Shown piece after piece: positions 34,083-43,411 of a stretch of 64,000 nucleotides of DNA (within the stretch, counting starts at the first letter, position 1; the number at the start of each line of letters is the position of its first letter). Location of the stretch: contig NZ_LAYJ01000112.1 of assembly GCF_000981035.1 (NCBI RefSeq), positions 115,985 through 179,984 of the forward strand, given 5' to 3'. Under the pieces are notes generated by a model, which made no database searches, was not told where the DNA came from, and saw only the letters and a program-made list of their open reading frames with translations. Source of the DNA: Christensenella hongkongensis. Its GTDB lineage: Bacteria > Bacillota > Clostridia > Christensenellales > Christensenellaceae. Made by a program: the position numbers and the translations under genes.

Positions 34083-34577
34083 TTAATTATAGCACTTTAT
34101 CAAGTCATATTGAGTATATTCAAAAACGAAGGTTTTAGTAAAGGATACGCCAACCGAAACGGTAAGCCCCAGCTCGTCTTTTATCATTTCCTTTATTTGA
34201 TGCGCAACCTTTTCACTGTTACCAAATAAATGGGTACTGCCGGTTACGTCAAGCCACACCTCGTCTATGCCGTATGGCTCGATGAAGGAAGTAAAGCGGT
34301 TATATATTGCGTGTACCTTCTTTGACGCAAAAATATAATCCTCCATGTGCGGCGGGACCGTTACGAGGCCCGGGTATTTCTGTTTTGCCTGCCAGATGAC
34401 TTCACCGGTCTTGATGCCAAGGCGTTTGACTATCTGGTTTTTGGCAAGCACAATACCATGCCGTTCTTCCTTTGAACCACAGACGGCGAGCGGGACATTT
34501 TTCAGGCCCGGATCGATCATACATTCTACCGACGCATAGAAATTGTTTAAATCGGAATGCAAAATAATACGCTCCAT
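34083..34577 (-). pseudogene. dinB: truncated Y-family DNA polymerase IV (DinB) N-terminus
   Basis: Residues 1-150 match the palm/fingers start of DinB: ILHSDLNNFYASVE with the first catalytic Asp, and YGIDEVWLDVTGS with the Asp-Glu pair. Homology stops at VSVGVSFTKTF, and 14 unrelated residues follow before a stop. A full enzyme is about 400 residues, so thumb and little-finger domains are gone and no polymerase can be made. The break near 34125 marks the right boundary of the AT-rich island. Confidence 0.88.
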
Positions 34578-34802
34578 TTGATATACCCCCTACTGTTTAT
34601 CAATGAATGTATTACTCATTATATATGGGGGATGGAACATCGGCGGTTAAAATGACGAATATTATGGGATTTTAATGTTGAGCAAGTAGAGGCATTCTTA
34701 TAATAGAGCAGCTTTTAGTTCTAAATTTGTACGACACTTGTACGACAAAATTCACTGATAATTAACTATAATTACTACTATTCACTGCTAACTATAGACA
34801 AA
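34578..34802. other. intergenic sequence upstream of the dinB stump
   Basis: Contains a loose ATACCCCCTAC / ATATGGGGGAT inverted pair near 34585-34632 and a repeated TTGTACGACA (34729-34750). I see no gene or RNA in it. Confidence 0.5.
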
Positions 34803-34838
34803 TAAAAAAGGCTTTACAATCTGCATTGTAGAGCCTTA
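34803..34838 (-). terminator. terminator of the tRNA gene
   Basis: AAGGCTTTACAA / TTGTAGAGCCTT with a T run on the minus strand, directly after the tRNA. Confidence 0.9.
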
Positions 34839-34843
34839 AAATG

Positions 34844-34920
34844 TGGTAGCGGCGAGTGGATTCGAACCACCGACCAATCGGGTATGAACCGAGTACTCTA
34901 GCCAACTGAGCTACGCCGCC
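34844..34920 (-). tRNA. tRNA-Met(CAU), elongator type
   Basis: A 77-base cloverleaf with encoded CCA. The acceptor starts GGCGGCG, the D arm is GCTCAGTTGGCTAGAGT, the anticodon loop TTCATAC gives CAU, and the T arm is GGTTCGAATCC. The first pair is G-C, not the unpaired C-A of initiator tRNA, so elongator Met is the best call. A tRNA-Ile2 with lysidine is less likely given the close match to Firmicute elongator tRNA-Met. Confidence 0.96.
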
Positions 34921-35020
34921 ATTTCACTGAAAAGACAATTCAAATCGAATTGTCTTGCAATATAATATCACACGCACCCGGTAAAAGCAATATTTTTTCA
35001 TGTTTCCGGGGCAGAATATT

Positions 35021-36343
35021 TCACTTTTTTATTTCATTCAGTACCACGCGTATTGTATAAATTCCATCATCCGCAGTAATGGTCAAAACACCTGAGTATT
35101 TTTGTACAATCATCAAAACACTTCGTATTCCGATCCCGCCTTCCGGATGCGTGGAAAGGGGAAGGCCCTCATTGTCAAAATCAATGGTTCCGGTGTATGG
35201 ATTTTTTATCTGCATGGCCAGAACGCCCGGCGTATATTTGACCAAAATATCGATCTGTTTTTGAGCAGGCAGATTGGCGCAGGCACAAACAGCATTTTCA
35301 ACGCAGTTGGCAAGCACTGCGCATAGCTCGGTTTCATCGATTGAAAGTTTATCCGGAATCTCAGCATGGATACACATATCGATTCCTTTTTGAAGGGCCG
35401 CGGTATGATAAGAAGACAAGACGGCGTTTGCGGCGCTGTGACTGCAAAAAGCTTCAAGCGTCATGTTCTCCAGTGAAGATTGGGTTTTATGCAGATATAA
35501 AAGGGCCTTTTGTGTTTCACCCTTTTGCAGGAAGTCGGAAATGACCGCAATATGGTGACGCATATCATGACGATACATCTTTGTAAGCCGTATATTTTCC
35601 TCCTGCAGCACAAATTGTTTTTTTTGCGCCTCAAGCTGTGTTTTCATAAGTTCTCCGTCCCTTTGGTGACGGATCGAATTTCCCGTTTCGCGAAAAATAA
35701 GGTAGAGGACTGCAATCGAAAAAATCGAAATCGCAAGTAAGGCGACTGCGGGCGGGATATTGCCCGGATATATCAGGATATTGATGGGGGAATAAATCAG
35801 GTAGGTAAGCAGAACTGCAATAGAAAACGGAAGCAGCCAGATAAACGACCAGTATTTATGGATGCTGTGTGTAAATTCCAGAGCGGGCTTTCTTATGAAC
35901 CGAAAAACAAGGATAAGAATTGGCACAAATATAATAATACGCACGAGGAGGTCTGCGATCACGGAATGATTTGCAAGACGTACGTATAGCCCGGAAAGTG
36001 TGATCACATAGAAAAAGATAATGCCAATGCTCCACATGGTAACGATCTGGAAAAACGATCCGCGCGATGTGATATGCAGCAAAATAATTGTCGGCAGGAA
36101 AGCGGTAAAGAGTATGCTCCAAAGCGACAAGCCTTGGTCCCCGGATGGCAGGAAAAAGATGGAAAGCATAAAAATAACGACATAATATAAGGCCGAAATG
36201 ATAATCGTAATGCGTTTTTTGAAACGCAGCTCTGTAATGGCCCGCGTAAAGATAAAAAACATGATAATCGTTGAAAAATTACACAGAAATTGCAGGGCGG
36301 CGGTTTCCGGCAAAGAGCCGGATGGGGTGAACAATTCATTCAC
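35021..36343 (-). CDS. AgrC-like GHKL sensor histidine kinase
   Basis: A 440-residue kinase: six or seven hydrophobic helices in residues 1-210, a short coiled coil, the phospho-acceptor segment MYRHDMRHHIAVI (near residue 265) and a GHKL ATPase with AVLANCVENAV (N box) and GGIGIRSV (G box). Build and partner match the AgrC/ComD group that senses peptides. It starts at GTG 36343, with GGGGAGGA upstream, and overlaps the regulator by eight bases. No agrB or agrD-like peptide gene is in the window, so the signal is unknown. Confidence 0.9.
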   Translation of the reverse strand: MNELFTPSGSLPETAALQFLCNFSTIIMFFIFTRAITELRFKKRITIIISALYYVVIFMLSIFFLPSGDQGLSLWSILFTAFLPTIILLHITSRGSFFQIVTMWSIGIIFFYVITLSGLYVRLANHSVIADLLVRIIIFVPILILVFRFIRKPALEFTHSIHKYWSFIWLLPFSIAVLLTYLIYSPINILIYPGNIPPAVALLAISIFSIAVLYLIFRETGNSIRHQRDGELMKTQLEAQKKQFVLQEENIRLTKMYRHDMRHHIAVISDFLQKGETQKALLYLHKTQSSLENMTLEAFCSHSAANAVLSSYHTAALQKGIDMCIHAEIPDKLSIDETELCAVLANCVENAVCACANLPAQKQIDILVKYTPGVLAMQIKNPYTGTIDFDNEGLPLSTHPEGGIGIRSVLMIVQKYSGVLTITADDGIYTIRVVLNEIKK

Positions 36344-37085
36344 AGGAGCAGTCCTCCCCGGACGTCATAAACAAAAAATCAAGGTAACGCCTTTTGATCT
36401 GCGGGTAGTTTTTTTTCGAGACGGGAACCCTGAGATTTCCTATCAGCGTAAGGTCTTTGGAAGAAATTGCGCTGGCGCAGTTCAGGTTAACAATGTAAGA
36501 GCGGTGGGGCATTACGAAGCGGCTGTCGCAGGACAGCGTTTTAAAAATATCGGAAATACGCGCGTAAAAAACGAGCGTACTGCCCTCTTTTTTGTGCAGG
36601 ATCTGCTTATGGTCCATGCTTTCAATATAGGCAATATCGCAATAACGAATCCGTTCTATGCCGGAGCTTGTCTTGATAACAAGACTGTTTTCTGTGCGGG
36701 TATGCAGCGCCTCGAGCGCTTTTTTCATGACCACATAAAATTTATCCTGTTCCACCGGCTTGAGCAGATAATAAAATGCGCCGACTTCATAAGAAGAAAT
36801 CGCAAATTCAGGAGATACGCTTAAAAAAATAATCATACAACTTTCATCGCGCAGGCGTATCTTTTTTGCCAGTTCTATTCCGTCGCAGCCGGGCAGGAGC
36901 ACATCCAAAAAAAGAATATCAAAGGAGTGCCCGGCGTTGACGCTTTCAAGAAGACTTGACGCGTCATAGAACCTGGCGACGCAGTAATCGAATTCGTCAT
37001 GGTAGGTATTGGAAAATCTTTGAATCAGTTCATGGATATAGGTAAGGTCTATTTTATTATCATCACAAATTCCAAATTGAATCAT
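36336..37085 (-). CDS. AgrA-like LytTR response regulator
   Basis: A 249-residue regulator. A receiver domain at residues 1-120 (CDDNKID acidic pocket, LFLDVLLPG phospho-Asp, and a Lys in LLKPV) is followed by a LytTR DNA-binding domain from about residue 140 to 240 (SSGIERIRYCDIAYIES, FVMPHRSYIVNL). It is translationally coupled to the AgrC-like kinase. LytTR regulators bind paired direct repeats, usually before exported-product genes. The divergently transcribed carboxylesterase at 37285 is the nearest possible target. Confidence 0.92.
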   Translation of the reverse strand: MIQFGICDDNKIDLTYIHELIQRFSNTYHDEFDYCVARFYDASSLLESVNAGHSFDILFLDVLLPGCDGIELAKKIRLRDESCMIIFLSVSPEFAISSYEVGAFYYLLKPVEQDKFYVVMKKALEALHTRTENSLVIKTSSGIERIRYCDIAYIESMDHKQILHKKEGSTLVFYARISDIFKTLSCDSRFVMPHRSYIVNLNCASAISSKDLTLIGNLRVPVSKKNYPQIKRRYLDFLFMTSGEDCSCE

Positions 37086-37102
37086 ACATACCTCCCTATC
37101 AT

Positions 37103-37111
37103 ATTATAGCA
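37103..37111 (-). promoter_or_regulatory. extended -10 promoter of the two-component operon
   Basis: TGCTATAAT on the minus strand, 18 bases before the regulator start codon; the -35 region is poor. Confidence 0.5.
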
Positions 37112-37212
37112 CATCTGTATTTTTACTTTGGGGCTTTTACGTTAAAAAACGACCTTTTTACGCAGGTATGATTTATAAAAATAGGCGTTACACAAATCCT
37201 GTTTTGGTGTAG

Positions 37213-37218
37213 TATAAT
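37213..37218 (+). promoter_or_regulatory. -10 box of the carboxylesterase promoter
   Basis: Perfect TATAAT. The best -35 (TTACAC at 37188) is 19 bases away, so an activator, perhaps the neighbouring LytTR regulator, may be needed. Confidence 0.5.
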
Positions 37219-37284
37219 GGATATAGCGTAAATAATGGCAAGATGAAACCGTTATGCGGTTTGAAAACAATGGAGTGGATGATA

Positions 37285-38766
37285 GTGCGCAAGTACGTGG
37301 TGGAAACAAGCATTGGAAAAGTGAAGGGAACGGATGACGAGGGCGTTTTTGTATGGCGGGGGATTCCTTATGCAAAGCCCCCGGTTGGCGCTTTGCGATT
37401 TGCACCCACACAACAGGCCGAGGCATGGAGCGGGATTCGTGACGCTGTGGAATTCGGGCCGATTTGCCCGCAGCAAAGCAGGGTGCGGGGCAGGTCGTCG
37501 GAGGATTGCCTGTACCTTAATATATGGTCTCCCGCTGCTGACGGCCAAAAGCGTGCTGTGCTGTTGTTTATTCATGGCGGATCGTTTTCCAGCGGCGCAG
37601 GGAGCGAGCGGATGTATCACGGCGCAAAGCTTTCGCGGTTTGGCGATGTTGTTGTAGTGACGATCAATTACCGCGTTGGGCTACTTGGTTTTCTGGATTT
37701 TTCATTTCTGGACGAAGATTTTCATCCTAATTGTGGATTATATGACGTTGTGCAGGCCTTGAAATGGACCAAAGAAAACATCGCGCAATTTGGGGGAGAT
37801 CCTGACAATATCACGGTTTTCGGCCAGTCGGCAGGAGGGACGATTACCGCGACGCTTCCAACTTTGCCGGCGGCGAAGGAGCTGGTATCAAAATGTATCG
37901 TTATGAGCGGATGTCCGGCGCTTCTGCAGGATAAAGAAGAATGCGTGAATACCTCGCGCAGCTTTTTGGAATGCACCGGGCTTCATAGCGCAAAGAAGCT
38001 GATGGAAACACCGGCCAGCGCGCTTGTCGCGCGGGAAAAAGAATTTTCCCGGAGGTGCGGGCTTGGCGTAGGGACCTTTCGCATCGAGATTGACGGCGGG
38101 TTTGTCCCTGAGTTTCCGATCCCTGCGGTTAGGGACGGCAGCGCGGGGAAAATACCGATGCTGATTGGCACCACAAAGGAGGAAATGGCTTTTGTCCTCA
38201 TCAAACCGGTGGCAAAGGCTCTTGATGTGGAGGGCATCATGAGCGCAGGTGTTAGTATGGAAAGCAAAGAAACCAAAGACCGGACGCCGAAGGTTTACCA
38301 GCAGGTGTATCAAAACAACCGTCTTTGGAAATCTATGATGTATACGGATATGGCGTTCCGTATAGGTACCGTTTGGTATGCGGAGCAATACGGACGGTAT
38401 GCTGATACGTGGATGTACCGGTTTGATTATGAAACTGCGGCGATGAAAGCAAGCGGATTGCACGCGTTCCATTCGAGCGACCTGCCGTTTGTATTCGGTA
38501 ATTTTGATGCGAGCATGGCGAGGCTGATTATGCTGTTGACTCCGTCCAAAAAGAGGGCCAGAAGCGTTTCACAGGAAATACAAAAAGACATTGTGACGTT
38601 TGCCAGGAAGGGAACGCTTGCGTGGGAAAAATGCTGGGAAGGACACACGCCTGCGAAGTGTTATAATAAAGAACACGCAATAAAACCCATGATAGAACCT
38701 GAAATCAGGGAGCAGTATGAGCATACAAATTTCAAAAAAGTGATTTTCCAGAATGCAAAAAGATAG
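37285..38766 (+). CDS. type B carboxylesterase
   Basis: A 493-residue alpha/beta hydrolase of the carboxylesterase/lipase (COesterase) family. The nucleophile elbow GQSAGG lies near residue 185, the oxyanion HGGSFSSGAG near residue 100 and EDCLYLNIW just before it. The acid residue is in GTTKEEM, and the base is the His in AFHSSDLPFVFG. There is no signal peptide, so it should be cytoplasmic. GTG 37285 has GGAG nine bases upstream and gives the usual compact N-terminus; ATGs at 37243, 37270 and 37279 are in frame. Substrate unknown; such enzymes hydrolyse short acyl or aryl esters. Confidence 0.88.
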   Translation: MRKYVVETSIGKVKGTDDEGVFVWRGIPYAKPPVGALRFAPTQQAEAWSGIRDAVEFGPICPQQSRVRGRSSEDCLYLNIWSPAADGQKRAVLLFIHGGSFSSGAGSERMYHGAKLSRFGDVVVVTINYRVGLLGFLDFSFLDEDFHPNCGLYDVVQALKWTKENIAQFGGDPDNITVFGQSAGGTITATLPTLPAAKELVSKCIVMSGCPALLQDKEECVNTSRSFLECTGLHSAKKLMETPASALVAREKEFSRRCGLGVGTFRIEIDGGFVPEFPIPAVRDGSAGKIPMLIGTTKEEMAFVLIKPVAKALDVEGIMSAGVSMESKETKDRTPKVYQQVYQNNRLWKSMMYTDMAFRIGTVWYAEQYGRYADTWMYRFDYETAAMKASGLHAFHSSDLPFVFGNFDASMARLIMLLTPSKKRARSVSQEIQKDIVTFARKGTLAWEKCWEGHTPAKCYNKEHAIKPMIEPEIREQYEHTNFKKVIFQNAKR

Positions 38767-38888
38767 CTGGAAGGTGTACGGTAAGTACAAAAAAGCGGGC
38801 GGAACAGTTTAAAGCTGGTTAATCCGTATTCGCGGCCGGGACGATTGAATCGTTAATTATTATTGGATGCGAAACAGGAGAGCATAAA

Positions 38889-39809
38889 ATGACGTTGCAA
38901 CAACTGAAATATATGATTGAAATTGTCAATTCCGGTTCGATGAACGCAGCAGCGGAAAAGCTTTTTATTACACAGCCGAGTCTTTCGAGCGCGGTTCGCG
39001 AACTGGAAAAAGAACTGGGGATTGAGCTGTTTGTACGCTCCAATCGTGGAATTGCGTTATCTGCTGAAGGCGCGGAGTTTTTGGGATATGCGCGCCAGGT
39101 AACAGAACAGCTGGAGCTTTTGGAGCAAAGGTATAAACATTCGCGGCCCATCCGCAGGGTATTTGCCGTTTCCACCCAGCATTATGCGTTTTCCGTCAAT
39201 GCTTTTGTCAACCTGATCAAGGATTACAGTCATGATGAATACGATTTTACATTGCGCGAAACCAGGACAAACGACATCATCGAGGATGTGAAAAATTTAC
39301 GCAGTGAACTCGGCGTTCTTTATTTAAGTGATTTCAATGAAAAAGTGATGATGAAAATTTTCAGGGAAAACTCCCTTGCGTTTCAACTGCTGTTCGAAGC
39401 GCAGCCACATATCTTTATCAGCAAGAGCAATCCGCTTGCAAACCTTGATGAGGTTACGCTGGACGATTTGAAGCCATATCCCTGCCTCTCTTTTGAACAG
39501 GGGGTATATAATTCCTTCTATTATGCGGAGGAAATCCTCAGTACGGTTTACCATCCCAAAACGATTAAGGTCAGCGACAGGGCGACGCTCTTCAACCTGC
39601 TCATTGGGCTTGACGGATATACGATTTCCACCGGGATTCTCAGCGAAGACCTCAATGGCCCGAATATCGTTTCGGTTCCACTTGGTAGCGGCGAAAAGAT
39701 GCACGTCGGTTATATAATCCGCAAGGGCACAGGAATGAGTGCGATGGCGACAGCGTATGTTGAAAAGCTGCGGCATTACATTAAGGAATATCAAAATAAC
39801 CGGCTATAG
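38889..39809 (+). CDS. LysR family transcriptional regulator
   Basis: A 306-residue LysR regulator: winged helix at residues 1-60 (MTLQQLKYMIEIVNSGSMNAAAEKLFITQPSLSSA split across the helix-turn-helix), then a linker helix and a two-lobe effector domain from about residue 90. CAGGAG precedes the ATG. metE follows 112 bases later on the same strand, so it is a plausible MetR-like activator of methionine synthesis, although LysR proteins more often face their target divergently. No clear TGAA-N5-TTCA MetR box is seen in the gap. Confidence 0.92.
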   Translation: MTLQQLKYMIEIVNSGSMNAAAEKLFITQPSLSSAVRELEKELGIELFVRSNRGIALSAEGAEFLGYARQVTEQLELLEQRYKHSRPIRRVFAVSTQHYAFSVNAFVNLIKDYSHDEYDFTLRETRTNDIIEDVKNLRSELGVLYLSDFNEKVMMKIFRENSLAFQLLFEAQPHIFISKSNPLANLDEVTLDDLKPYPCLSFEQGVYNSFYYAEEILSTVYHPKTIKVSDRATLFNLLIGLDGYTISTGILSEDLNGPNIVSVPLGSGEKMHVGYIIRKGTGMSAMATAYVEKLRHYIKEYQNNRL

Positions 39810-39921
39810 AAAAAAACTATAACCAATTAGAAATTATAAGAATTACTCAATACCAAATCTTCTGTGATATATTGATAATAATTAAAAATATCATTAATGA
39901 AACAGGAGGTTTTTTGTTGCC

Positions 39922-42201
39922 ATGAAAACATCGGTAATCGGGTACCCGCGTATTGGCGCGAACCGCGAATTGAAGTTTGCTTCAGAGAAATATTTTCGTC
40001 AGGAGATTTCAGAGAAAAAATTGGAAATGCAGGCGCGCGAGCTGCGCAGGCTGCATTGGGAAACCCAGAAAATGCACGGGGTTGATTTGATACCGTCCAA
40101 TGATTTTTCTTTCTATGATACGATTTTAGATACGGCGAACATGCTTGGGATTGTTCCACAGAGATATCAGGCGCTTGGACTCAACAGGCTTGAAACTTAT
40201 TTTGCCATGGCGCGCGGATATCAGGGAAATCATGGCGACGTTAAGGCGCTGGCCATGAAAAAGTGGTTCAATACGAATTATCATTATATGGTTCCGGAAA
40301 TCGACGATGAAACGGAAATCCGTTTGACGAATAATAAGGTTTTGCGCGAGTTTTTGGAAGCGAAAGGGCTTGGAATTATGACAAAGCCTGTTATTCCCGG
40401 TGCGTTTACCTTTCTGAAGCTGGCGCGTTTTACTGGGAACAGGACCGCAGAAGAGGTCGCTGAAGCGGTAGCCGCCGTATATGGAGAACTGGTGGCTTCG
40501 CTTGAAGAAAATGGCGTGGAGTGGATACAATTTGACGAACCTGCCCTTGTAATGGACATGACAGCAAAGGATATTTCTCTATTCCAAAAATTATACAAAC
40601 AGATACTGGCGTCCAAAAAGGCCGCGAAATGTCTTCTGCAAACCTATTTTGGAGATATCAGGGATTGCTATACACAGGTGATGGAGCTTGCGTTTGACGG
40701 CATAGGACTGGATTTTGTAGAAGGCGAAAAAAGCCTTGAACTGGTTTTAAAACAGGGATTTCCATCCGGCAAATTATTGTTTGCCGGGGTAGTCAACGGA
40801 AAAAATATCTGGAGAAATAATTACAATAAAACGGTTGAGCTGGTTCGGAGTTTGCAGGCCGTATGCCCGGAAACTGTGATTGGAACCTCGTGCTCGCTTC
40901 TGCATGTTCCATATACGCTGGATAGCGAAGAAATGCTTTCAGGCCATCAAAAACGATATCTGGCGTTCGCGCAGGAAAAGCTGGCGGAACTTGAAGAGCT
41001 CAAGGATATTTTGTCTGCGGCACACACGGAAGGGAATGCTGCGTTTCAGGAAAATATTCGTTTGTTTGATAAGCCAAGGGAATGCGGGAACGACGCGGTT
41101 CGTGAAAAGATAAAAGCTTTGCGCGATGCGGATTTTGTAAGACTGCCGGATTTTGACGAGCGAAAAAAACTGCAAAAAGAGGTTTTTGGGCTGCCGTTGC
41201 TGCCAACAACTACAATCGGTTCTTTTCCGCAGACGGCAGAAGTGCGTGCAAACCGTGCCGGATGGAAAAGCGGCGCTGTGACGGATGAGCAGTACCACGC
41301 ATTTATCCAGAAAAAGATCGCGGAGTGTATCGCGCTGCAGGAAGAAATTGGCCTCGACGTTCTGGTACATGGCGAATTTGAACGGAACGATATGGTAGAA
41401 TATTTTGGCGAGAAGCTGGATGGTTTTCTATTCACGCAAAAGGGATGGGTGCAATCGTATGGCACGCGGTGTGTAAAGCCGCCGATCATATGGGCAGATG
41501 TGTCGTTCCGGGGAGCGATGACGGTTCGTGAATCCGTTTATGCCCAGAGCTTGACACAAAAACCGGTAAAAGGAATGCTGACCGGGCCTGTTACGATCCT
41601 CAACTGGTCCTTCCCGCGTGAGGATATCTCTTTAAGGGAGTCGACTCTGCAAATTGCGCTGGCCATCCGCGAAGAAGTGCTTGATTTGGAGCGGAACGGA
41701 ATCAGGATCATACAGATAGACGAAGCTGCGCTGCGCGAGAAGCTGCCTTTGCGTAAAACAGATTGGGACAGCCGATATCTTGACTGGGCGATCCCGGCAT
41801 TCCGGCTTGTGCATAGTGGCGTAAAGCCGGAGACACAGATACATACACATATGTGCTACAGTGAATTTAATGATATTATTAAGCAGATAGACGCAATGGA
41901 TGCGGACGTGATTACATTTGAGGCGTCGCGCTCGGATCTGACGATACTTGACGCCCTTGCCGCAAATGGTTTTAGGACAGATGTCGGCCCCGGCGTTTAT
42001 GATATCCATTCGCCGCGGGTGCCTGAGATAGCGGAAATAGTATCCGTATTGAAACGGATATTGGAAAACGCGTCACCGTACAAGGTTTGGGTAAATCCTG
42101 ATTGCGGATTGAAGACGCGTGCAGAAAAGGAAGTAAAGGCCAGCCTGGCCAATATGGTCGCCGCAGCTTTGGAAATGCGCGGGAAATCAGCACACGAATA
42201 A
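39922..42201 (+). CDS. metE: cobalamin-independent methionine synthase
   Basis: A complete 759-residue MetE, transferring methyl from methyltetrahydrofolate polyglutamate to homocysteine without B12. The N-terminal barrel begins IGYPRIGANRELKFA. The catalytic barrel starts near residue 425 (PTTTIGSFPQT) and holds the zinc ligands: His and Cys in HTHMCYSEF, a Glu downstream, and Cys in VNPDCGLKTR near the end. AGGAGG lies about 12 bases before the ATG. Having MetE while also importing corrinoids lets the cell make methionine when B12 is scarce. No B12 riboswitch is seen in front of this gene. Confidence 0.97.
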   Translation: MKTSVIGYPRIGANRELKFASEKYFRQEISEKKLEMQARELRRLHWETQKMHGVDLIPSNDFSFYDTILDTANMLGIVPQRYQALGLNRLETYFAMARGYQGNHGDVKALAMKKWFNTNYHYMVPEIDDETEIRLTNNKVLREFLEAKGLGIMTKPVIPGAFTFLKLARFTGNRTAEEVAEAVAAVYGELVASLEENGVEWIQFDEPALVMDMTAKDISLFQKLYKQILASKKAAKCLLQTYFGDIRDCYTQVMELAFDGIGLDFVEGEKSLELVLKQGFPSGKLLFAGVVNGKNIWRNNYNKTVELVRSLQAVCPETVIGTSCSLLHVPYTLDSEEMLSGHQKRYLAFAQEKLAELEELKDILSAAHTEGNAAFQENIRLFDKPRECGNDAVREKIKALRDADFVRLPDFDERKKLQKEVFGLPLLPTTTIGSFPQTAEVRANRAGWKSGAVTDEQYHAFIQKKIAECIALQEEIGLDVLVHGEFERNDMVEYFGEKLDGFLFTQKGWVQSYGTRCVKPPIIWADVSFRGAMTVRESVYAQSLTQKPVKGMLTGPVTILNWSFPREDISLRESTLQIALAIREEVLDLERNGIRIIQIDEAALREKLPLRKTDWDSRYLDWAIPAFRLVHSGVKPETQIHTHMCYSEFNDIIKQIDAMDADVITFEASRSDLTILDALAANGFRTDVGPGVYDIHSPRVPEIAEIVSVLKRILENASPYKVWVNPDCGLKTRAEKEVKASLANMVAAALEMRGKSAHE

Positions 42202-42275
42202 CATGCGTTTATTCTTGCAGCGCCGGCCTTTCCGCAATATGCGGGCGACAACCGGATACAATAAATTCAGAAATA

Positions 42276-42306
42276 AAAAAACGGGGGTATGTATCCCCGT
42301 TTTTTG
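42276..42306. terminator. bidirectional terminator between metE and the integrase-like gene
   Basis: AAAAAACGGGG-GTATGTAT-CCCCGTTTTTT. Confidence 0.92.
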
Positions 42307-43152
42307 TTACAGCTTCAGGCTTGCCAGCACACGGCTTTTTTCCGCGATGCTCCTTGACGGAAGTATTTGTTTATCGGCATACATTTTGTTTCCCAGCAAT
42401 TCGTTCAGTTCAAAAATATTGTTTTCGCTCTGCAGGTAAATGTATGAGAAGAACAGGCGCAATGCCCTCATTGTGAGCTTATTGTCGGAAATTTTCACCA
42501 TGTTGCCCAGAATTTTAAGCTGGCGGCAGATGTAGGCGCGGTCTATGATTTTGTTGTTGCCCTTGCCGTAGAAAATGATGCCGCTGCTCATACCGTTTTC
42601 GGCGCAGTAACCCAGCAACACCTCCTGAAGATTGCGCGAGATAACGATATCCCACGTTTTATCGTTGCGGCATGCCTGGGCATAACCCTTTGTAACAGCC
42701 TCTACGGTGATAAACTCAAGGTCGCTGTAATTGATTCCTGTACCCGCGATGGTGCGGATGATATAGTAAAGTTTACTGTCTTCCCTGGAAGCAACGGCGA
42801 GTAATTTTTTGTATTCCTCGCGCGTCAGTACGTCCGGGAGATGATCGGGATGCTCCTTTTTGATGTTCTTGATACAAAAGCTGTCATAGTGCATAAAACG
42901 GAGCAAACGGTTTGTGATGCCGATAATATTTACAGCAGTGGCATTTTTGTATCTGGATTCCACATGGAATTTAAAGCGTGCAATGTCTGACTGCGAAATT
43001 TCCTGCCGTTTCATTTCATTTTCGAAATAGTCCGTCATATAAAGAAGATTTCGCGCATAAACATGAAATGTCGACTTAGCGAGACCTTTTGTACGCAACT
43101 CTTCGAGATAATCCGAGATCCCCGTTTTCAGCTGCTCCAGTGTCAGTTTCAT
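42307..43152 (-). CDS. tyrosine-recombinase-fold protein with degenerate active site
   Basis: A 281-residue protein with the two-domain plan of phage-type integrases. A SAM-like core-binding domain at residues 1-90 (GISDYLEELRTKGLAKSTFHVYARNL) is followed by a catalytic-like domain from about 105 (LPDVLTREEYKKLL). The catalytic set is mostly missing. Box I reads AGTGINYSDLEFI where TGLRxSEL is expected (Arg to Asn), and box II reads LTMRALRLFF (His lost, Arg kept). The LLGH motif is LLGN, and no Tyr sits at the C-terminus. GGAGGAG precedes the ATG. It may bind DNA without recombining. It lies upstream of the DeoR gene on the opposite strand. Confidence 0.75.
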   Translation of the reverse strand: MKLTLEQLKTGISDYLEELRTKGLAKSTFHVYARNLLYMTDYFENEMKRQEISQSDIARFKFHVESRYKNATAVNIIGITNRLLRFMHYDSFCIKNIKKEHPDHLPDVLTREEYKKLLAVASREDSKLYYIIRTIAGTGINYSDLEFITVEAVTKGYAQACRNDKTWDIVISRNLQEVLLGYCAENGMSSGIIFYGKGNNKIIDRAYICRQLKILGNMVKISDNKLTMRALRLFFSYIYLQSENNIFELNELLGNKMYADKQILPSRSIAEKSRVLASLKL

Positions 43153-43343
43153 AATTCTCCTCCTTTGTCATTTTTTTGAGATTGATCTACATATCATATG
43201 TTTTGTTGATATGTCTTTATTTTAAAGAAGAAAAAATATGAGTTCAGCCGTAAAAGCACGAATTCACACGATGGTGTTGATAAAAATGTGAAAAAGAATA
43301 GAACAAACAAAAATGTATTTCAAAAATAGTTCAATGATGTGCG

Positions 43344-43372
43344 TTTACAAATCAAGCTGCAGGTGTTATAGT
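43344..43372 (+). promoter_or_regulatory. promoter of the DeoR regulator gene
   Basis: TTTACA, 17 bases, TATAGT. An AGAACAAACAAAAAT motif, shared with the catabolic operons downstream, lies at 43300-43314. Confidence 0.7.
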
Positions 43373-43411
43373 TGAAAAAACGGATATTCTCATCGCGAAG
43401 GAGGCTTATCT

